DNA from: Vibrio chagasii
Lineage (GTDB): Bacteria; Pseudomonadota; Gammaproteobacteria; Enterobacterales; Vibrionaceae
Assembly (NCBI RefSeq): GCF_024347355.1
Contig: NZ_AP025465.1
Span: 2,294,001 to 2,358,000, forward strand
DNA length: 64,000 bases
Direction: 5' to 3'
The notes under the pieces are model-generated. The model did no database searches, was not told the origin of the DNA, and worked only from the letters and a program-made list of their open reading frames with translations. Made by a program: the position numbers and the translations under genes. This document shows, in pieces, positions 19,212 to 29,680 of this stretch (the stretch's first letter is position 1; each line of letters starts with the position of its first letter).

Positions 19212-20759
19212 ATGTTCGAATTCCCACAATTTTCTAAGCACTCTGTAAAGAATGACGTACTGTCAGGCCTTACCGTAGCACTTGCTCTGGTACCTGAAGC
19301 TGTAGCATTCGCCTTTGTTGCTGGCGTTGACCCAATGGTTGGTCTGTACGCAGCATTCATCGTAGGTCTTATCACTTCAATCTTCGGTGGCCGCCCAGGC
19401 ATGATTTCTGGTGCGACTGGCGCGATGGCTGTTGTAATGGTAAGCCTAGTTGCAACTCATGGTGTTCAATACCTATTCGCGGCAATTATGCTAGCTGGCC
19501 TACTGCAAATTGCAGCAGGTGTCTTCAAGCTAGGTAAATTTATCCGCATCGTTCCACACCCAGTAATGATTGGTTTCGTGAACGGCTTAGCTATCGTTAT
19601 TTTCCTAGCTCAACTTGGTCAATTCAAAGCACCGGATCTAACAGGTGCATTAACTTGGCTACCAAGCGACCAGATGACTCTGATGTTAGGCCTAGTGGCA
19701 CTAACTATGGCGATCATCCACTTCCTACCAAAACTGACGACAGCAGTACCATCTTCATTGGTTGCTATCGTAACTGTGACGGCATTGGTTGTAGGTCTTG
19801 ATCTTGAAACTCGTACAGTTGTTGATTTCCTACGTACTATGTCTGGTGACGAAGCAGCAACGCTGGCGGGTTCTCTACCGACCTTCTCTATTCCAGCAGT
19901 ACCGTTTAACCTAGAAACGCTATACATCATCCTACCTTACGCAATGATCCTTGCAGCGATTGGTCTAATCGAATCGCTACTAACGCTAACAGTACTAGAC
20001 GAGATGACAAACACTCGTGGTCAATCTAACCGTGAATGTGTTGGTCAAGGTATGGCTAACGTGACGTGTTCAGTATTTGGCGCGATGGGTGGTTGTGCAA
20101 TGATTGGTCAGTCAATGATCAACGTAAACTCTGGTGGCCGTGGTCGTCTATCGGGCATCGTTGCTGCTGTGGCATTGCTAATGTTCATCCTATTCGGTTC
20201 AGCACTTATCGAAATGATCCCGCTAGCGGCGCTAGTTGGTGTGATGTTCATGGTTGTTATTGGTACATTCGAATGGGCAACCTTCAAGCTTGCACGTCGC
20301 GTACCTAAGCAAGACTTCTTCGTTATCGTTCTTGTTACGGTTGTGACAGTAATGACTGACCTAGCGGTTGCTGTATTTGTGGGTGTTATTGCATCTGCAC
20401 TGATGTTTGCATGGCAGCATGCTAAGCACATCTACGCGGATACTTGCATCAACGAAGCGGGTTCAAAAGAGTACAAAGTAAACGGTCCAATCTTCTTCGG
20501 TTCAACAGCGAACTTCCTTGAGTTATTTGACGCACATGAAGATCCACAAGACGTTATCGTTGATTTCGCGAACTCTCGCGTAACCGACCACTCTGCTATT
20601 GAAGCAATTGATACCATTGCTGAGCGTTACGCAGCACAAGGTAAAACGCTGCACCTTCGTCACCTAAGCCAAGACTGTGTTGCTATGCTGCACAAAGCAG
20701 GTAGCTTAGTAGAAGCAAACGTAGCAGAAGATCCAATCTACAAAGTAATGTCTAAGTAA
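19212..20759 (+). CDS. SulP family inorganic anion transporter
   Basis: A 515-residue SLC26/SulP protein with 10-14 predicted membrane segments and a cytoplasmic C-terminal STAS domain. Family features: an N-terminal [31 protein letters not shown] segment (start about residue 20), [18 protein letters not shown], a central [13 protein letters not shown] stretch and [22 protein letters not shown]. The STAS part (about 410-510) includes [19 protein letters not shown]. Relatives carry sulfate, bicarbonate or other anions, often coupled to sodium. The substrate cannot be read from sequence. It stands alone between two terminators. Confidence 0.9.
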   Translation: MFEFPQFSKHSVKNDVLSGLTVALALVPEAVAFAFVAGVDPMVGLYAAFIVGLITSIFGGRPGMISGATGAMAVVMVSLVATHGVQYLFAAIMLAGLLQIAAGVFKLGKFIRIVPHPVMIGFVNGLAIVIFLAQLGQFKAPDLTGALTWLPSDQMTLMLGLVALTMAIIHFLPKLTTAVPSSLVAIVTVTALVVGLDLETRTVVDFLRTMSGDEAATLAGSLPTFSIPAVPFNLETLYIILPYAMILAAIGLIESLLTLTVLDEMTNTRGQSNRECVGQGMANVTCSVFGAMGGCAMIGQSMINVNSGGRGRLSGIVAAVALLMFILFGSALIEMIPLAALVGVMFMVVIGTFEWATFKLARRVPKQDFFVIVLVTVVTVMTDLAVAVFVGVIASALMFAWQHAKHIYADTCINEAGSKEYKVNGPIFFGSTANFLELFDAHEDPQDVIVDFANSRVTDHSAIEAIDTIAERYAAQGKTLHLRHLSQDCVAMLHKAGSLVEANVAEDPIYKVMSK

Positions 20760-20788
20760 TCTTAAACATCACTTTACGTTAGATATAG

Positions 20789-20818
20789 AAAGGCCGACAT
20801 TCAATGTCGGCCTTTTTT
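20789..20818 (+). terminator. Intrinsic terminator of the sulP gene
   Basis: Arms AAAGGCCGACATT / AATGTCGGCCTTT around a single-base loop centre, followed by TTTT on the plus strand. Confidence 0.9.
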
Positions 20819-20860
20819 ATACTTCGCGTGCAAGCGTTCTACTGCTTTATACCCTCGATA

Positions 20861-21310
20861 TCAAATCGACCTTAATATCGCTTCACTAGATTCTTCGATT
20901 AAGTCCAAAACCAGTTCGAACCCATCACCCTCTCCATAATACGGATCAGGAACTTCTTGATACTGCGAGTCACCGAAACTCAAAAACAACGCCAGTTTGT
21001 ATTGCAAGTGTGCCGGACATTGGCTCATTAAGTCAGTCAAGTTAGCTCTATCTGCTGCGAGTATTAGGTCAAACTCTTCAAAATCATTTGCGACGACTTT
21101 TCGTGAAGTAATGCCTTTAAAGCTATAGCCCCGCTTCTCTCCTGCCGCTTTGGAGCGTGAATCCGGCGGACTGCCTTGATGGAAGCCAATCGTCCCCGCA
21201 GAGTCGACTAGAACATCAATATTGAACTGCTTCGCCTTCTTTCGTAATACCGCTTCACCCGTTGGCGAGCGACAAATATTCCCCATGCAAACCACGAGTA
21301 TCTTTTTCAT
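20861..21310 (-). CDS. Low molecular weight protein-tyrosine-phosphatase
   Basis: A 149-residue LMW-PTP. The P-loop is VCMGNICRSP at residues 7-16, with the nucleophilic Cys8 and Arg14. The general-acid aspartate is in VPDPYYGEGDGFELV near residue 117. Bacterial members dephosphorylate tyrosine kinases of exopolysaccharide systems or other proteins. No capsule or kinase genes lie nearby, so this is a stand-alone housekeeping type. It is divergent from the adenosyltransferase gene. Confidence 0.92.
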   Translation of the reverse strand: MKKILVVCMGNICRSPTGEAVLRKKAKQFNIDVLVDSAGTIGFHQGSPPDSRSKAAGEKRGYSFKGITSRKVVANDFEEFDLILAADRANLTDLMSQCPAHLQYKLALFLSFGDSQYQEVPDPYYGEGDGFELVLDLIEESSEAILRSI

Positions 21311-21394
21311 CCGTAATCACCTGTTCTTCCGATGGTTTTTGCTATCGTTAAGTTAGGCTATGATAGGCGCAATCACAACTTAAAAGGATTTGTT

Positions 21395-22000
21395 ATGTCG
21401 ACTGAAGACAACAAAGAACAACGTCATAAAGCAAGACAACAGAAAGTAAAAGAACAAGTCGATGCTCGTGTCGCTGCAGCTCAAGAAGTAAAAGGCCTGT
21501 TACTGGTCATCACTGGTAATGGTAAAGGCAAATCGACCTCAGGCTTTGGTACCATAACTCGCGCAGTAGGCCACGGTAAGAAATGTGCGGTTGCTCAGTT
21601 TGTTAAAGGCACTTGGGATAACGGCGAAAAGAATGTCCTGCAAAAGCTAGATGTTGAATTTCAGGTGATGGGCACTGGTTTTACCTGGGAAACGCAAAAC
21701 AAAGCGCAAGATATCGAAGCGGCACAACGCGTATGGACAGAGTGTAAACGCATGCTGGCTGACGAGTCGATTGATGTGATTCTATTTGATGAGCTGACTT
21801 ACATGGTGAGCTACGGTTACATTGAGCTAGATGAAGTAGTTGATGCGCTTAACAACCGTCCGAAGATGCAATCAGTGATCATTACAGGCCGTGGTGCACA
21901 CCGCACACTAACTGAAATGGCAGACACCGTATCAGAGGTACGTAACGTAAAACACGCATTTGAATCTGGTGTTAAAGCGCTACAAGGCGTTGACTGGTAA
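21395..22000 (+). CDS. cobO: Cob(I)yrinic acid a,c-diamide adenosyltransferase
   Basis: A 201-residue CobA/BtuR-type corrinoid adenosyltransferase that attaches the 5'-deoxyadenosyl group to cobalt, completing coenzyme B12 salvage. It has the P-loop TGNGKGKSTSGFGT near residue 40, KGTWDNGEKNVL, and the DVILFDELTYMVSYGY and ITGRGAHRTLTEMADTVSEVR motifs. I start it at MSTEDNKEQR (ATG 21395) because of the AAAAGGA ribosome binding site. The longer frame from 21332 lacks one and would begin inside the divergent promoter region. Confidence 0.94.
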   Translation: MSTEDNKEQRHKARQQKVKEQVDARVAAAQEVKGLLLVITGNGKGKSTSGFGTITRAVGHGKKCAVAQFVKGTWDNGEKNVLQKLDVEFQVMGTGFTWETQNKAQDIEAAQRVWTECKRMLADESIDVILFDELTYMVSYGYIELDEVVDALNNRPKMQSVIITGRGAHRTLTEMADTVSEVRNVKHAFESGVKALQGVDW

Positions 22001-22028
22001 TCACCTTCAACCAGAGCTCCCGGACTCA

Positions 22029-22053
22029 GTCATTCTTCCCTCTCGAGGATGAC
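22029..22053. repeat. REP-like palindrome
   Basis: Arms GTCATTCT / AGGATGAC with a C/T-rich loop containing CTCGAGG, in the gap between cobO and asmA. It is similar in arm sequence to the palindromes at 12511 and 12715. Confidence 0.45.
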
Positions 22054-22095
22054 GACTACTAGGCCGTTATGCTCTTGAGTATTACCGATGCCAAA

Positions 22096-22131
22096 ATAAA
22101 AAGCGCCATTCCTACAATAGGAATGGCGCTT
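22096..22131 (-). terminator. Intrinsic terminator of asmA
   Basis: Arms AAGCGCCATTCCT / AGGAATGGCGCTT with a 5-base loop, followed on the minus strand by TTTATTTTGG. It also ends in TTG-TTTA on the plus strand, so it may serve cobO too. Confidence 0.85.
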
Positions 22132-22153
22132 GTTTATATTTAGCGAGTAATCG

Positions 22154-24280
22154 TTAATTAAAGAAACCTTTCAATAAACCATCTACGGCTTCTTTGGTCT
22201 TCTCATCTTTAATCTTGTCCGTTAGCTTGTTAACACCACGGTCAATCTCTTTCTGTGCTTTTTGTTTCAATACATCATCAAAAACAAGTGCAAATTTCGG
22301 GTCAGCCCATTGGCCAGTCACCTTAATCGGAATCGTCACATCTTTCAGGTCATCAATACTCTTACCGCCCTGACCTTCCAATGAGCCAACAATCGATGTT
22401 CTTACTAAGAAATCTACCGTTTCATTAATGAAGTTAGCTTTGCCTTGGCCTGTAACGCGTAGTAATGGTGATTGTGCCGACAAGTCATTCGTTGAAACCC
22501 AACCTTTATCAACCTTAAGCGTCGCTTTCATCGCACTAAAATCAGTATTTTTAGCTTCATTTGTGCTTTCAACTTTTTCGCCTTTGATCTTCGCGTAATT
22601 CTCACGAATCAGTTGTGCAACGTTGATGCCGTTAACCGCACCATCTTCAAAGTTAATCGCGATAGTACCAACTAAGTTCTTTTTGATTCCTGTTGGTGTA
22701 AGGCTCTTACCTTTCACATTAACATCGATATTACCCGTACCTTCAAGCATATCGTTACCGGCAACATCAACCAATAATGGCTGAACTTTCACACCTTTAA
22801 TTCTCTTCTTAGCAGTGTAAGTCGCTGGTATTTTACGAGCGTCTAGTTTCGCTGTCGCAGAGATAGAACCTTGGTAAAGGTTTGATGTGAATGAAGTCAA
22901 TTCAGCAACACCACGGTTAACAGAGAATGCCGTTTTAACATTCTGCATTTTCGCATTGTTCGCTTTGAACTTATCGATCGTTATATCACCTTTCACATCA
23001 AGCGTTTTCAATGCTGATAGGTCAGGTTCAACTTCTTTCACTGGCCCTGAGCTGCCTGACTTTGACGTTGAGCCACCAGCAGAACCAGAAGGCGCCGTGC
23101 TCGCGGTTTCTGTTGAATTACCTAAACCTAGGAACTCGTCTAAATCAATGTTCGGACTATGCAGCGAGAAACGAACTTTTGGTATTTCTGATAGAGTAAC
23201 GTCGGCCTTACCGTCTAATGCAATAGAGTTAGCTTGTAGCTTCTCTAGCACAAAGCTCAAATGGCTCTTCGTTAGATCAAAGCTAAGATCAGACAACATG
23301 TCGACTTTCATTGGTGACTGAGGAAGCGTGTCACCCTTGAACATAGAGTCTAACGTTAACTTGTTCAGTGTCACTTTTGAAATTGCTTTATCAACCGTCA
23401 GCTCACCGACACCTTTCAGGTCTAAATCTAGACCAGCAGCTTTACCAACCACAGCGTAAGTCAGTTGGTTAACCTTATCGAACTCAAACGTATCTAAACC
23501 AAGCTTTACGGAGTCAATTGACGTCGTTGGGTCATTAAAATTAGCGTTTAGGTCGATATTACGTAGCGCATAGCTTGCAAAGCCTTCAGCCAGTTTGAAC
23601 TCAGCGCTACCGTTGGCTGAGAATTTTTGCTGGTTGTTCTCACCAGACGCATCAAAATTTGCCGTAGTCCACGTGTCTACTGCGAACTCAGATAGGTTCA
23701 AAGACACATCGTAGAGCTTAGTGAAAGAACCGGCTTGCTTGTCGTCCATTTCAAATAGTGCGTTTGAAATGGTTACGCCTGCTAGATTAATCGTCCAGCC
23801 AGATGCCTCAGATGCGCTTTGCTCTTGTGGAGCCTGCGCAGGCTCAGACGTTGTCTCAGCAGCTGGAGCCGACGCATCAGATGCCGATGCTTGCGTCAGC
23901 GCATCAATATTTTTACGGCCATCTTTAAGCGTCTCTAAGTAGAATTCAGCGCCATCTAGAGTGATGTTACCGATCTCTAGTTGGTTACTAAATAGCGGAG
24001 TAACCGAAACGTCAACGCCAACGGTATCAACCTTAAATAGATTAGGTTGGGTAAACCCTTCTGGGTTGCGTAATTCAGTTTGACCAAGTTCGAAGCCAAT
24101 AGATGGGAAGAATTGCCAGCTGATATCACCCTCGATAACTAGCTCAAGGCCGGTGTGCTTCTGGGCTTGTTCGACAATTAATGGCTTAAATTGGTTGGGA
24201 TTCACTAACAGTACTAGTGCCAAAATTGCTGCAACAACAATAAACACTGGCACAGCTATGAAAATGAGTAGTTTCTTCAT
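22154..24280 (-). CDS. asmA: AsmA family protein
   Basis: A roughly 708-residue AsmA-like protein, a relative of TamB/YhdP-type bridges implicated in lipid transfer and outer membrane assembly. An N-terminal membrane anchor (KKLLIFIAVPVFIVVAAILA) is followed by LVLLVNPNQFKPLIVEQAQKHTG, a hallmark of the family, and EGDISWQFFPSIGFELGQTELRN. A Ser/Ala/Pro/Glu-rich linker (about 140-160) and a Gly/Ser linker near 400 separate repeats. The C-terminal AsmA_2-type domain has VKGKSLTPTGIKKNLVGTIAINFEDGAVNGIN. Of two start codons six bases apart, the downstream one (24280) has better spacing from AAGGA. Confidence 0.9.
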   Translation of the reverse strand: MKKLLIFIAVPVFIVVAAILALVLLVNPNQFKPLIVEQAQKHTGLELVIEGDISWQFFPSIGFELGQTELRNPEGFTQPNLFKVDTVGVDVSVTPLFSNQLEIGNITLDGAEFYLETLKDGRKNIDALTQASASDASAPAAETTSEPAQAPQEQSASEASGWTINLAGVTISNALFEMDDKQAGSFTKLYDVSLNLSEFAVDTWTTANFDASGENNQQKFSANGSAEFKLAEGFASYALRNIDLNANFNDPTTSIDSVKLGLDTFEFDKVNQLTYAVVGKAAGLDLDLKGVGELTVDKAISKVTLNKLTLDSMFKGDTLPQSPMKVDMLSDLSFDLTKSHLSFVLEKLQANSIALDGKADVTLSEIPKVRFSLHSPNIDLDEFLGLGNSTETASTAPSGSAGGSTSKSGSSGPVKEVEPDLSALKTLDVKGDITIDKFKANNAKMQNVKTAFSVNRGVAELTSFTSNLYQGSISATAKLDARKIPATYTAKKRIKGVKVQPLLVDVAGNDMLEGTGNIDVNVKGKSLTPTGIKKNLVGTIAINFEDGAVNGINVAQLIRENYAKIKGEKVESTNEAKNTDFSAMKATLKVDKGWVSTNDLSAQSPLLRVTGQGKANFINETVDFLVRTSIVGSLEGQGGKSIDDLKDVTIPIKVTGQWADPKFALVFDDVLKQKAQKEIDRGVNKLTDKIKDEKTKEAVDGLLKGFFN

Positions 24281-24310
24281 CCGCATATTCCTTACTTAGA
24301 TTCCAAAAGA

Positions 24311-24370
24311 AAGTGGCACTATAAAAGTGCCACTGATTCGGTAAAAAATAAAGCTAAGTGAGTCACTTAG
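24311..24370 (-). terminator. Two hairpins downstream of udk
   Basis: CTAAGTGA / TCACTTAG at 24354-24370 followed on the minus strand by CTTTATTTTTT is the better terminator. A second hairpin, AGTGGCACT / AGTGCCACT (24312-24334), followed by TTCTTTTGG, backs it up. They separate udk from asmA. Confidence 0.75.
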
Positions 24371-24387
24371 ACAAAACTTTTATTCGA

Positions 24388-25029
24388 TTAAGACTTCAAC
24401 AACTTCGCAATGTGCGCTTTCAGTACATCAATCGCGATACGGTTTTTACCACCACGAGGAACGATGATGTCTGCATGTTGTTTTGAAGGCTCGATAAACT
24501 GCATGAACATTGGACGTACTGTTTCTTGGTATTGCTTTAGTACTGTATCCATTGTGCGACCACGCTCTTCAACGTCGCGCTTAACACGGCGTAGTAGACA
24601 GATGTCTAGTGGTGTATCCATGAACACACTTGCGTGCATTAGGTTACGAAGACGTGGGTCTGTTAATAGCAGAATACCTTCTAAAATGATCACTTTCTTA
24701 GGAGTAAGTGTAGTCGTTTCAGAAGTACGTGTATGTTCTGTGTAGCTGTACTCTGGTACTTCTACAGCATTGCCGCTCATCAGCTGCTGTAAATGCTCAC
24801 ATAACAGATCATGGTCCAGTGCATTTGGATGATCGTAGTTAGTTTTAACACGCTCTTCCATACTCAAGTGGCTTTGGTCGCTGTAATAGCAATCTTCCGT
24901 GATAACACCAATTTGATGGTCGCCTACTTTTTCGCGCAGCTCATTATAAATCGTACTAGCAATCAGACTTTTTCCTGAAGCTGAAGCGCCAGCGATACCT
25001 ACGATGACACATTGATTATTATCAGACAT
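24388..25029 (-). CDS. udk: Uridine kinase
   Basis: A 213-residue kinase of pyrimidine salvage that phosphorylates uridine and cytidine. The P-loop is [14 protein letters not shown] near residue 13, followed by [31 protein letters not shown], the lid-side [18 protein letters not shown], and [21 protein letters not shown]. The frame extends 31 codons upstream, but [14 protein letters not shown] is the normal start for the family, so I use ATG 25027-25029. Confidence 0.95.
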   Translation of the reverse strand: MSDNNQCVIVGIAGASASGKSLIASTIYNELREKVGDHQIGVITEDCYYSDQSHLSMEERVKTNYDHPNALDHDLLCEHLQQLMSGNAVEVPEYSYTEHTRTSETTTLTPKKVIILEGILLLTDPRLRNLMHASVFMDTPLDICLLRRVKRDVEERGRTMDTVLKQYQETVRPMFMQFIEPSKQHADIIVPRGGKNRIAIDVLKAHIAKLLKS

Positions 25030-25305
25030 TATTTTGCACCCGATATGGTTTGGTGGTGGGAATAGATAAACCGCCTGATTATAGGGGCTAAAGCACCGAG
25101 ATTCTAGTCGCCATTTTAGCAAATTGCAGTCAAATTGATGATCTCAATACATTTACTTAAGACAATCGTTTGCTTTCAAATAACTTGCCTACAACTATTT
25201 GCACAGGCTTGCCAACTACCAAACCAACAAACGATAGTTGTGCAAAAACCACGGGCTGTTTATCTAAACCACTGATTATCTATACCGCGTTGAGGTTCGC
25301 GCTTA

Positions 25306-26382
25306 CTATTCAACCATAGAAAAGTTGATCGCTTCTGGGCGCGCTTTACCCGTCCAAAACATTTTAGCCGCGACATTTTCAGCAAGCTCAAGGTAGTGAC
25401 GTGTATGTTCGCTATCAGGGCGACGCACTACCGTCGGGCAACCGGCATCGATGTCTTCGCGAACATCAATATGCAGTGGGATTTGCGCTAAGATATCGAG
25501 GTAAAACTCTTCAGACATAGCCTCTGCGCCACCAGCGCCAAAGATATGCTCTTTCTCACCACAGTGACTACATATATGGTAGCTCATGTTTTCAACTAAG
25601 CCTGCTACAGGCACACTCACTTTATCGAACATCGCGACACCTTTACGTGCGTCTGCTAAAGCCAGATCTTGAGGAGTAGTCACAACCACCGCACCGGTTA
25701 CCGGAATTTGTTGAGATAGAGTTAACTGGATATCACCCGTGCCCGGTGGCATATCAATCACAAGGTAATCCAGCTCTGGCCATATGGTTTCATTCACAAG
25801 CTGACCTAGCGCTTTTGCCGCCATCGGACCACGCCAAATAGCAGCGTCATCTTTCGATACAAGGTAGCCAATTGAATGCGTGAAAATACCGTGCGCTTCG
25901 ATTGGCATCATCCACTTATTGTTTTGCACTTCTGGCTTCGCATCTAGTTGTCCTAGCATCATGGGGACCGATGGGCCGTAGATGTCCGCATCCAATAAAC
26001 CGACTTTTGAGCCTGACTTAGATAAAGCCAGCGCAAGGTTAACTGAAGTCGTTGATTTGCCCACCCCGCCCTTGGCAGATGTGACAGCAATAATATTCTT
26101 CACACCTTTAAGTGGCGTTGATACCGTCGTTTCAAGTGCCGATGGCTTGACCTTCACTTCAAATTGAAAAGCACTCACAAGCTTTTGTTCAATCTGAGCG
26201 TTAATCCAATTTTCCAGGTCAACAGCAAGCTGATTCGCAGCGAAAGGCAAAGTAATAACAAACGATCCACGAGGATCAACAGAGACAATGTTTTGGTGTA
26301 GCGCCCACTCCGGGATGAGGATTGGTGACTCAAACTCATTCAACCATGAACAGAAATCTTGCTTCGAAGTAAAGTTACGCAT
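25306..26382 (-). CDS. apbC: Iron-sulfur cluster carrier protein ApbC/Mrp
   Basis: A 358-residue Mrp/NBP35-type P-loop ATPase that carries and delivers [4Fe-4S] clusters. The deviant Walker A is VTSAKGGVGKSTTSVNLALA near residues 99-118. GLLDADIYGPSVPMMLG, VIDMPPGTGDIQLTLSQ and the cluster-binding CxxC in YHICSHCGEKEHIFG are all present. The N-terminal 90 residues replace the usual DUF59 domain with a divergent version. It is divergent from metG, a conserved neighbourhood in gammaproteobacteria. Confidence 0.95.
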   Translation of the reverse strand: MRNFTSKQDFCSWLNEFESPILIPEWALHQNIVSVDPRGSFVITLPFAANQLAVDLENWINAQIEQKLVSAFQFEVKVKPSALETTVSTPLKGVKNIIAVTSAKGGVGKSTTSVNLALALSKSGSKVGLLDADIYGPSVPMMLGQLDAKPEVQNNKWMMPIEAHGIFTHSIGYLVSKDDAAIWRGPMAAKALGQLVNETIWPELDYLVIDMPPGTGDIQLTLSQQIPVTGAVVVTTPQDLALADARKGVAMFDKVSVPVAGLVENMSYHICSHCGEKEHIFGAGGAEAMSEEFYLDILAQIPLHIDVREDIDAGCPTVVRRPDSEHTRHYLELAENVAAKMFWTGKARPEAINFSMVE

Positions 26383-26539
26383 TGGGGCTCCTTTTTTTAT
26401 TTATGCTATCACCCACGAGATGAAGACTGAACCCCTAAAAAACTAGGGGAATCCTTTGTCTGATACCTTGGCGTATCACACGTTATAAAGTAGTATTACC
26501 AATCAAATTTATACCTATCAAAAAAGCGAATTATTAAGT

Positions 26540-28600
26540 ATGGCAACTGATCCAAGACAACTTTTGGTAACTTGTGCGCTTCCGTACGCTAACGGCTCTA
26601 TTCACCTTGGCCATATGCTTGAGCATATCCAAGCTGATATCTGGGTTCGATACCAGCGTCTGCGTGGCAACACTGTAAACTTCATCTGTGCTGACGATGC
26701 TCACGGCACGCCAATTATGCTTAAAGCTCAACAGATGGGTATCACGCCAGAAGAGATGATCGCTGCTGTTAGTGAAGAGCACCAAAAAGACTTCGCTGGC
26801 TTTGATATCAGCTTTGATAACTACCACAGCACACACAGCGACGAGAACCGTGAACTGGCTTCTCACATCTACCTAGAACTTAAAAAGAACGGTTTCATTT
26901 CTAGCCGTACTATTTCTCAGCTTTTCGACCCTGAGAAAGAGATGTTCTTACCAGACCGTTTCGTAAAAGGTACTTGCCCTAAGTGTAAGTCAGAAGACCA
27001 GTACGGTGATAACTGTGATAACTGTGGTGAGACATACAGCCCAACTGAGCTAATCGATCCTAAGTCAGCAGTTTCTGGCGCAACTCCAGTAATGAAAGAC
27101 TCTGAGCACTTCTTCTTCGATCTACCTCAGTTTGAAAGCATGCTAAAAGAGTGGACACGTTCTGGCTCACTGCAAGCTGAAACAGCAAACAAAATGCAAG
27201 AGTGGTTCGAGTCTGGTCTACAACAGTGGGACATCTCTCGTGATGCACCATACTTTGGCTTCGAGATCCCAGGCGAAAAAGACAAGTTCTTCTACGTATG
27301 GCTAGATGCACCAATCGGCTACATGGGCTCATTCAAGAACCTATGTGACAAGCGCGACGATCTAGACTTTAACGAGTACTGGAAGAAAGATAGCACCGCT
27401 GAGCTTTACCACTTCATCGGTAAAGACATCGTTTACTTCCACAGCCTATTCTGGCCTGCAATGCTAGAAGGTTCTGGTTTCCGTAAGCCAAACAACGTAT
27501 TCGTACACGGCTACGTGACTGTAAACGGCGCGAAGATGTCTAAGTCTAAAGGTACTTTCATTAAAGCAAGTACGTACCTAAATCACCTAGACCCTGAATG
27601 TCTACGTTACTACTACGCTGCGAAACTAAACAGCCGTATCGATGACCTTGACCTTAACCTTGCAGACTTCACTCAACGCGTAAACGCTGACGTAGTAAAC
27701 AAGATTGTTAACTTAGCTTCTCGTAACGCTGGCTTCATCACTAAGCGCTTCGAAGGCAAGCTAGCCGCTGAATTTGCAGAACCAGAGCTATACAACGAAT
27801 TCGTTGCTGCTGCAGAGCGTATCGGTGAGCTATACGAAACGCGTGAATTCAGCCGTGCTATCCGTGAGATCACTGCACTAGCAGATAAAGCGAACCAGTA
27901 CATCGACGAAAAAGCACCTTGGGTTCTTGCAAAAGAAGAAGGTAAAGAGAAAGAGCTTCAAGAAGTTTCTTCTGTTGGTATCAACCTATTCCGCGTCCTA
28001 ATGGCTTACCTGAAACCAGTGATGCCTGAACTTGCGGCTCGCACTGAAGCTTTCCTAAACGAAGAGCTAACGTGGGAAGGTGTTGCTACTCCACTAACTG
28101 ATCACGAAATCACTAAGTTCAAAGCGCTATTTAGCCGCATTGATCCTAAGAAAGTGGAAGCGATGATTGAGTCTTCTAAAGAAGACGCAGCAGCAGAAAT
28201 GGCAGCTAAAGAGAAAGCGGAAGCTGAGAAAGAAAAAGCAAGCCAAACTGAGCTAGACAAAGAGCCAATCGCTGAAGAGATTGAATTTGACGCTTTCGCA
28301 GCGGTTGATATGCGTATTGCTCGTATCATCTCATGTGAAGAAGTGCCAAAAGCGAACAAACTACTGAAGTTCCAACTGGACATCGGTGGTGAGACTCGAC
28401 AAGTATTCTCTGGCATCAAGTCAGCATACAAACCTGAAGAGCTAGAAGGCAAACTAACTGTTATGGTTGCAAACCTAAAACCTCGTAAGATGAAGTTTGG
28501 TATGTCTGAAGGCATGATCCTAGCAGCGGGCCCTGGCGGCAGCGACCTATGGATCCTTGAGCCACACGAAGGTGCTCAACCGGGTATGCGTGTAATGTAA
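26540..28600 (+). CDS. metG: Methionine--tRNA ligase
   Basis: A 686-residue class I aminoacyl-tRNA synthetase. The HIGH motif is the HLGH in [15 protein letters not shown] near residue 22; the zinc knuckle is [19 protein letters not shown] near 145-162; the KMSKS loop is [11 protein letters not shown] near 332. The C-terminal 100 residues (from about 585) form an EMAP-II-like tRNA-binding domain that dimerises the enzyme, with [14 protein letters not shown] and [20 protein letters not shown] charged Ala/Glu/Lys linker joins it to the core. Length matches E. coli MetG (677). Confidence 0.98.
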   Translation: MATDPRQLLVTCALPYANGSIHLGHMLEHIQADIWVRYQRLRGNTVNFICADDAHGTPIMLKAQQMGITPEEMIAAVSEEHQKDFAGFDISFDNYHSTHSDENRELASHIYLELKKNGFISSRTISQLFDPEKEMFLPDRFVKGTCPKCKSEDQYGDNCDNCGETYSPTELIDPKSAVSGATPVMKDSEHFFFDLPQFESMLKEWTRSGSLQAETANKMQEWFESGLQQWDISRDAPYFGFEIPGEKDKFFYVWLDAPIGYMGSFKNLCDKRDDLDFNEYWKKDSTAELYHFIGKDIVYFHSLFWPAMLEGSGFRKPNNVFVHGYVTVNGAKMSKSKGTFIKASTYLNHLDPECLRYYYAAKLNSRIDDLDLNLADFTQRVNADVVNKIVNLASRNAGFITKRFEGKLAAEFAEPELYNEFVAAAERIGELYETREFSRAIREITALADKANQYIDEKAPWVLAKEEGKEKELQEVSSVGINLFRVLMAYLKPVMPELAARTEAFLNEELTWEGVATPLTDHEITKFKALFSRIDPKKVEAMIESSKEDAAAEMAAKEKAEAEKEKASQTELDKEPIAEEIEFDAFAAVDMRIARIISCEEVPKANKLLKFQLDIGGETRQVFSGIKSAYKPEELEGKLTVMVANLKPRKMKFGMSEGMILAAGPGGSDLWILEPHEGAQPGMRVM

Positions 28601-28634
28601 TTCTGGCGTCTGTCAGATAAAGCATTCATTGCCA

Positions 28635-28686
28635 AATCCCTGATGTAACTTAACTTGAAAGAGTTAATAGCATCGGGGATTTTTTA
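28635..28686 (+). terminator. Intrinsic terminator of metG
   Basis: A long stem, AATCCCTGATG with CATCGGGGATT, enclosing an inner TTAACTT / AGTTAA pairing, followed by TTTTTT. Confidence 0.85.
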
Positions 28687-28815
28687 TATCTATCGAAAAT
28701 CGGCGTTCTCTGTTAGAGTCGCCGTCAACTATGCTAAGTAAAGTATGACAAGGTTATCTGCAGCAATACGCCGTTTGAAGCCACTTTACTCTCTAAACCT
28801 TTTTAGGACACCTCT

Positions 28816-29295
28816 GTGACTAACAACGAAATCTTGCGTCGTATTCAACACGCACTAAACCTTAAGAACGCACAAATCATCAAAGCTATTGAGCAAGCGG
28901 ATGTCACTGTTGCCCACGACCAAGTGATTAACTGGCTAAAAGCGGATAACGATAAGTCATGCTCTAAGATGAAAGACAAAGAGTTAGCGGTATTCCTAAA
29001 TGGTTTCATCAACCTTAAGCGTGGTAAAAAAGAAGGGGCTCAGCCAAAACCTGAAGTTGCACTTACCAACAACATGATTTTCATGAAGCTACGTATTGCG
29101 TTGAACATGAAAGCAGAAGACGTGCTCGATGTATTAGAAGTGGTGGGTATCAGCCTAAGCAAATACGAAATTGGTGCCTACTTCCGCAAGCCTGAAAACA
29201 AAAACTACAAAGTATGTGAAGACCAATTGCTTTGTGATTTCCTAAATGGTGTTCAGTTTACTAACCGCCCAGACTCAGAAGAGTTCGCAGGTTAA
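28816..29295 (+). CDS. DUF1456 family protein (YehS-like)
   Basis: A 159-residue protein with two copies of the DUF1456 helical domain: residues 1-70 (TNNEILRRIQHALNLKNAQI) and 80-150 (LTNNMIFMKLRIALNMKAED), each ending in a segment with DKELAVFLNGF or EDQLLCDFLNGV. Function is unknown in the family; nucleic-acid binding has been suggested but not shown. It starts with GTG (28816) after an AGGACA ribosome binding site. A MITE-like repeat begins 5 bases after its stop codon. Confidence 0.9.
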   Translation: MTNNEILRRIQHALNLKNAQIIKAIEQADVTVAHDQVINWLKADNDKSCSKMKDKELAVFLNGFINLKRGKKEGAQPKPEVALTNNMIFMKLRIALNMKAEDVLDVLEVVGISLSKYEIGAYFRKPENKNYKVCEDQLLCDFLNGVQFTNRPDSEEFAG

Positions 29296-29299
29296 CTAC

Positions 29300-29567
29300 T
29301 AGGGCGTGTTGACCTTTCGAGCTGGTTTTTGCAGCGAGTTGCTGGGTATTTATACAAGGCAGAGGCTTTGACGTGTAGCTAGCCTACATGAGAAGCCGAT
29401 AACGCAGTAGAAATGACCAGCAAACGCTGCCCGAAGGGTTCGGCTAAAAGCGTTTTACTCTTTGTTGAGGGGGATTTGCTTAGAATGACTAGGCTACTTT
29501 CCCCTCGCCGCGATTAAAACGCTTTTATCTCGAACAAAATTTAACCACGAAAGATCAACACGCCCTA
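29300..29567 (+). mobile_element. MITE-like repeat, copy 1
   Basis: A 268-base element with terminal inverted repeats GGGCGTGTTGACCTTTCG and CGAAAGATCAACACGCCC flanked by TA on both sides, consistent with TA target duplication. No ORF. Internal sequences AAAGCGTTTTA and AAAACGCTTTT form a second inverted pair. A closely related inverted copy lies at 33407-33687. Such elements would be moved in trans by a transposase of a full element, which is not in this window. Confidence 0.85.
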
Positions 29568-29601
29568 ATCTACTAGCAAATTAGCCACACTCTTGATAAA
29601 T

Positions 29602-29639
29602 AAAAAGCGGCGAGATAATTAAATTATCTCGCCGTTTTT
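29602..29639. terminator. Bidirectional intrinsic terminator downstream of fadR
   Basis: Near perfect palindrome AACGGCGAGATAATT / AATTATCTCGCCG-TTTTT flanked by A and T runs. It terminates fadR on the minus strand. Confidence 0.88.
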
Positions 29640-29680
29640 CTTTGTTCTTACTTTAGAGACTGACTAAGTCAACCAAAATA

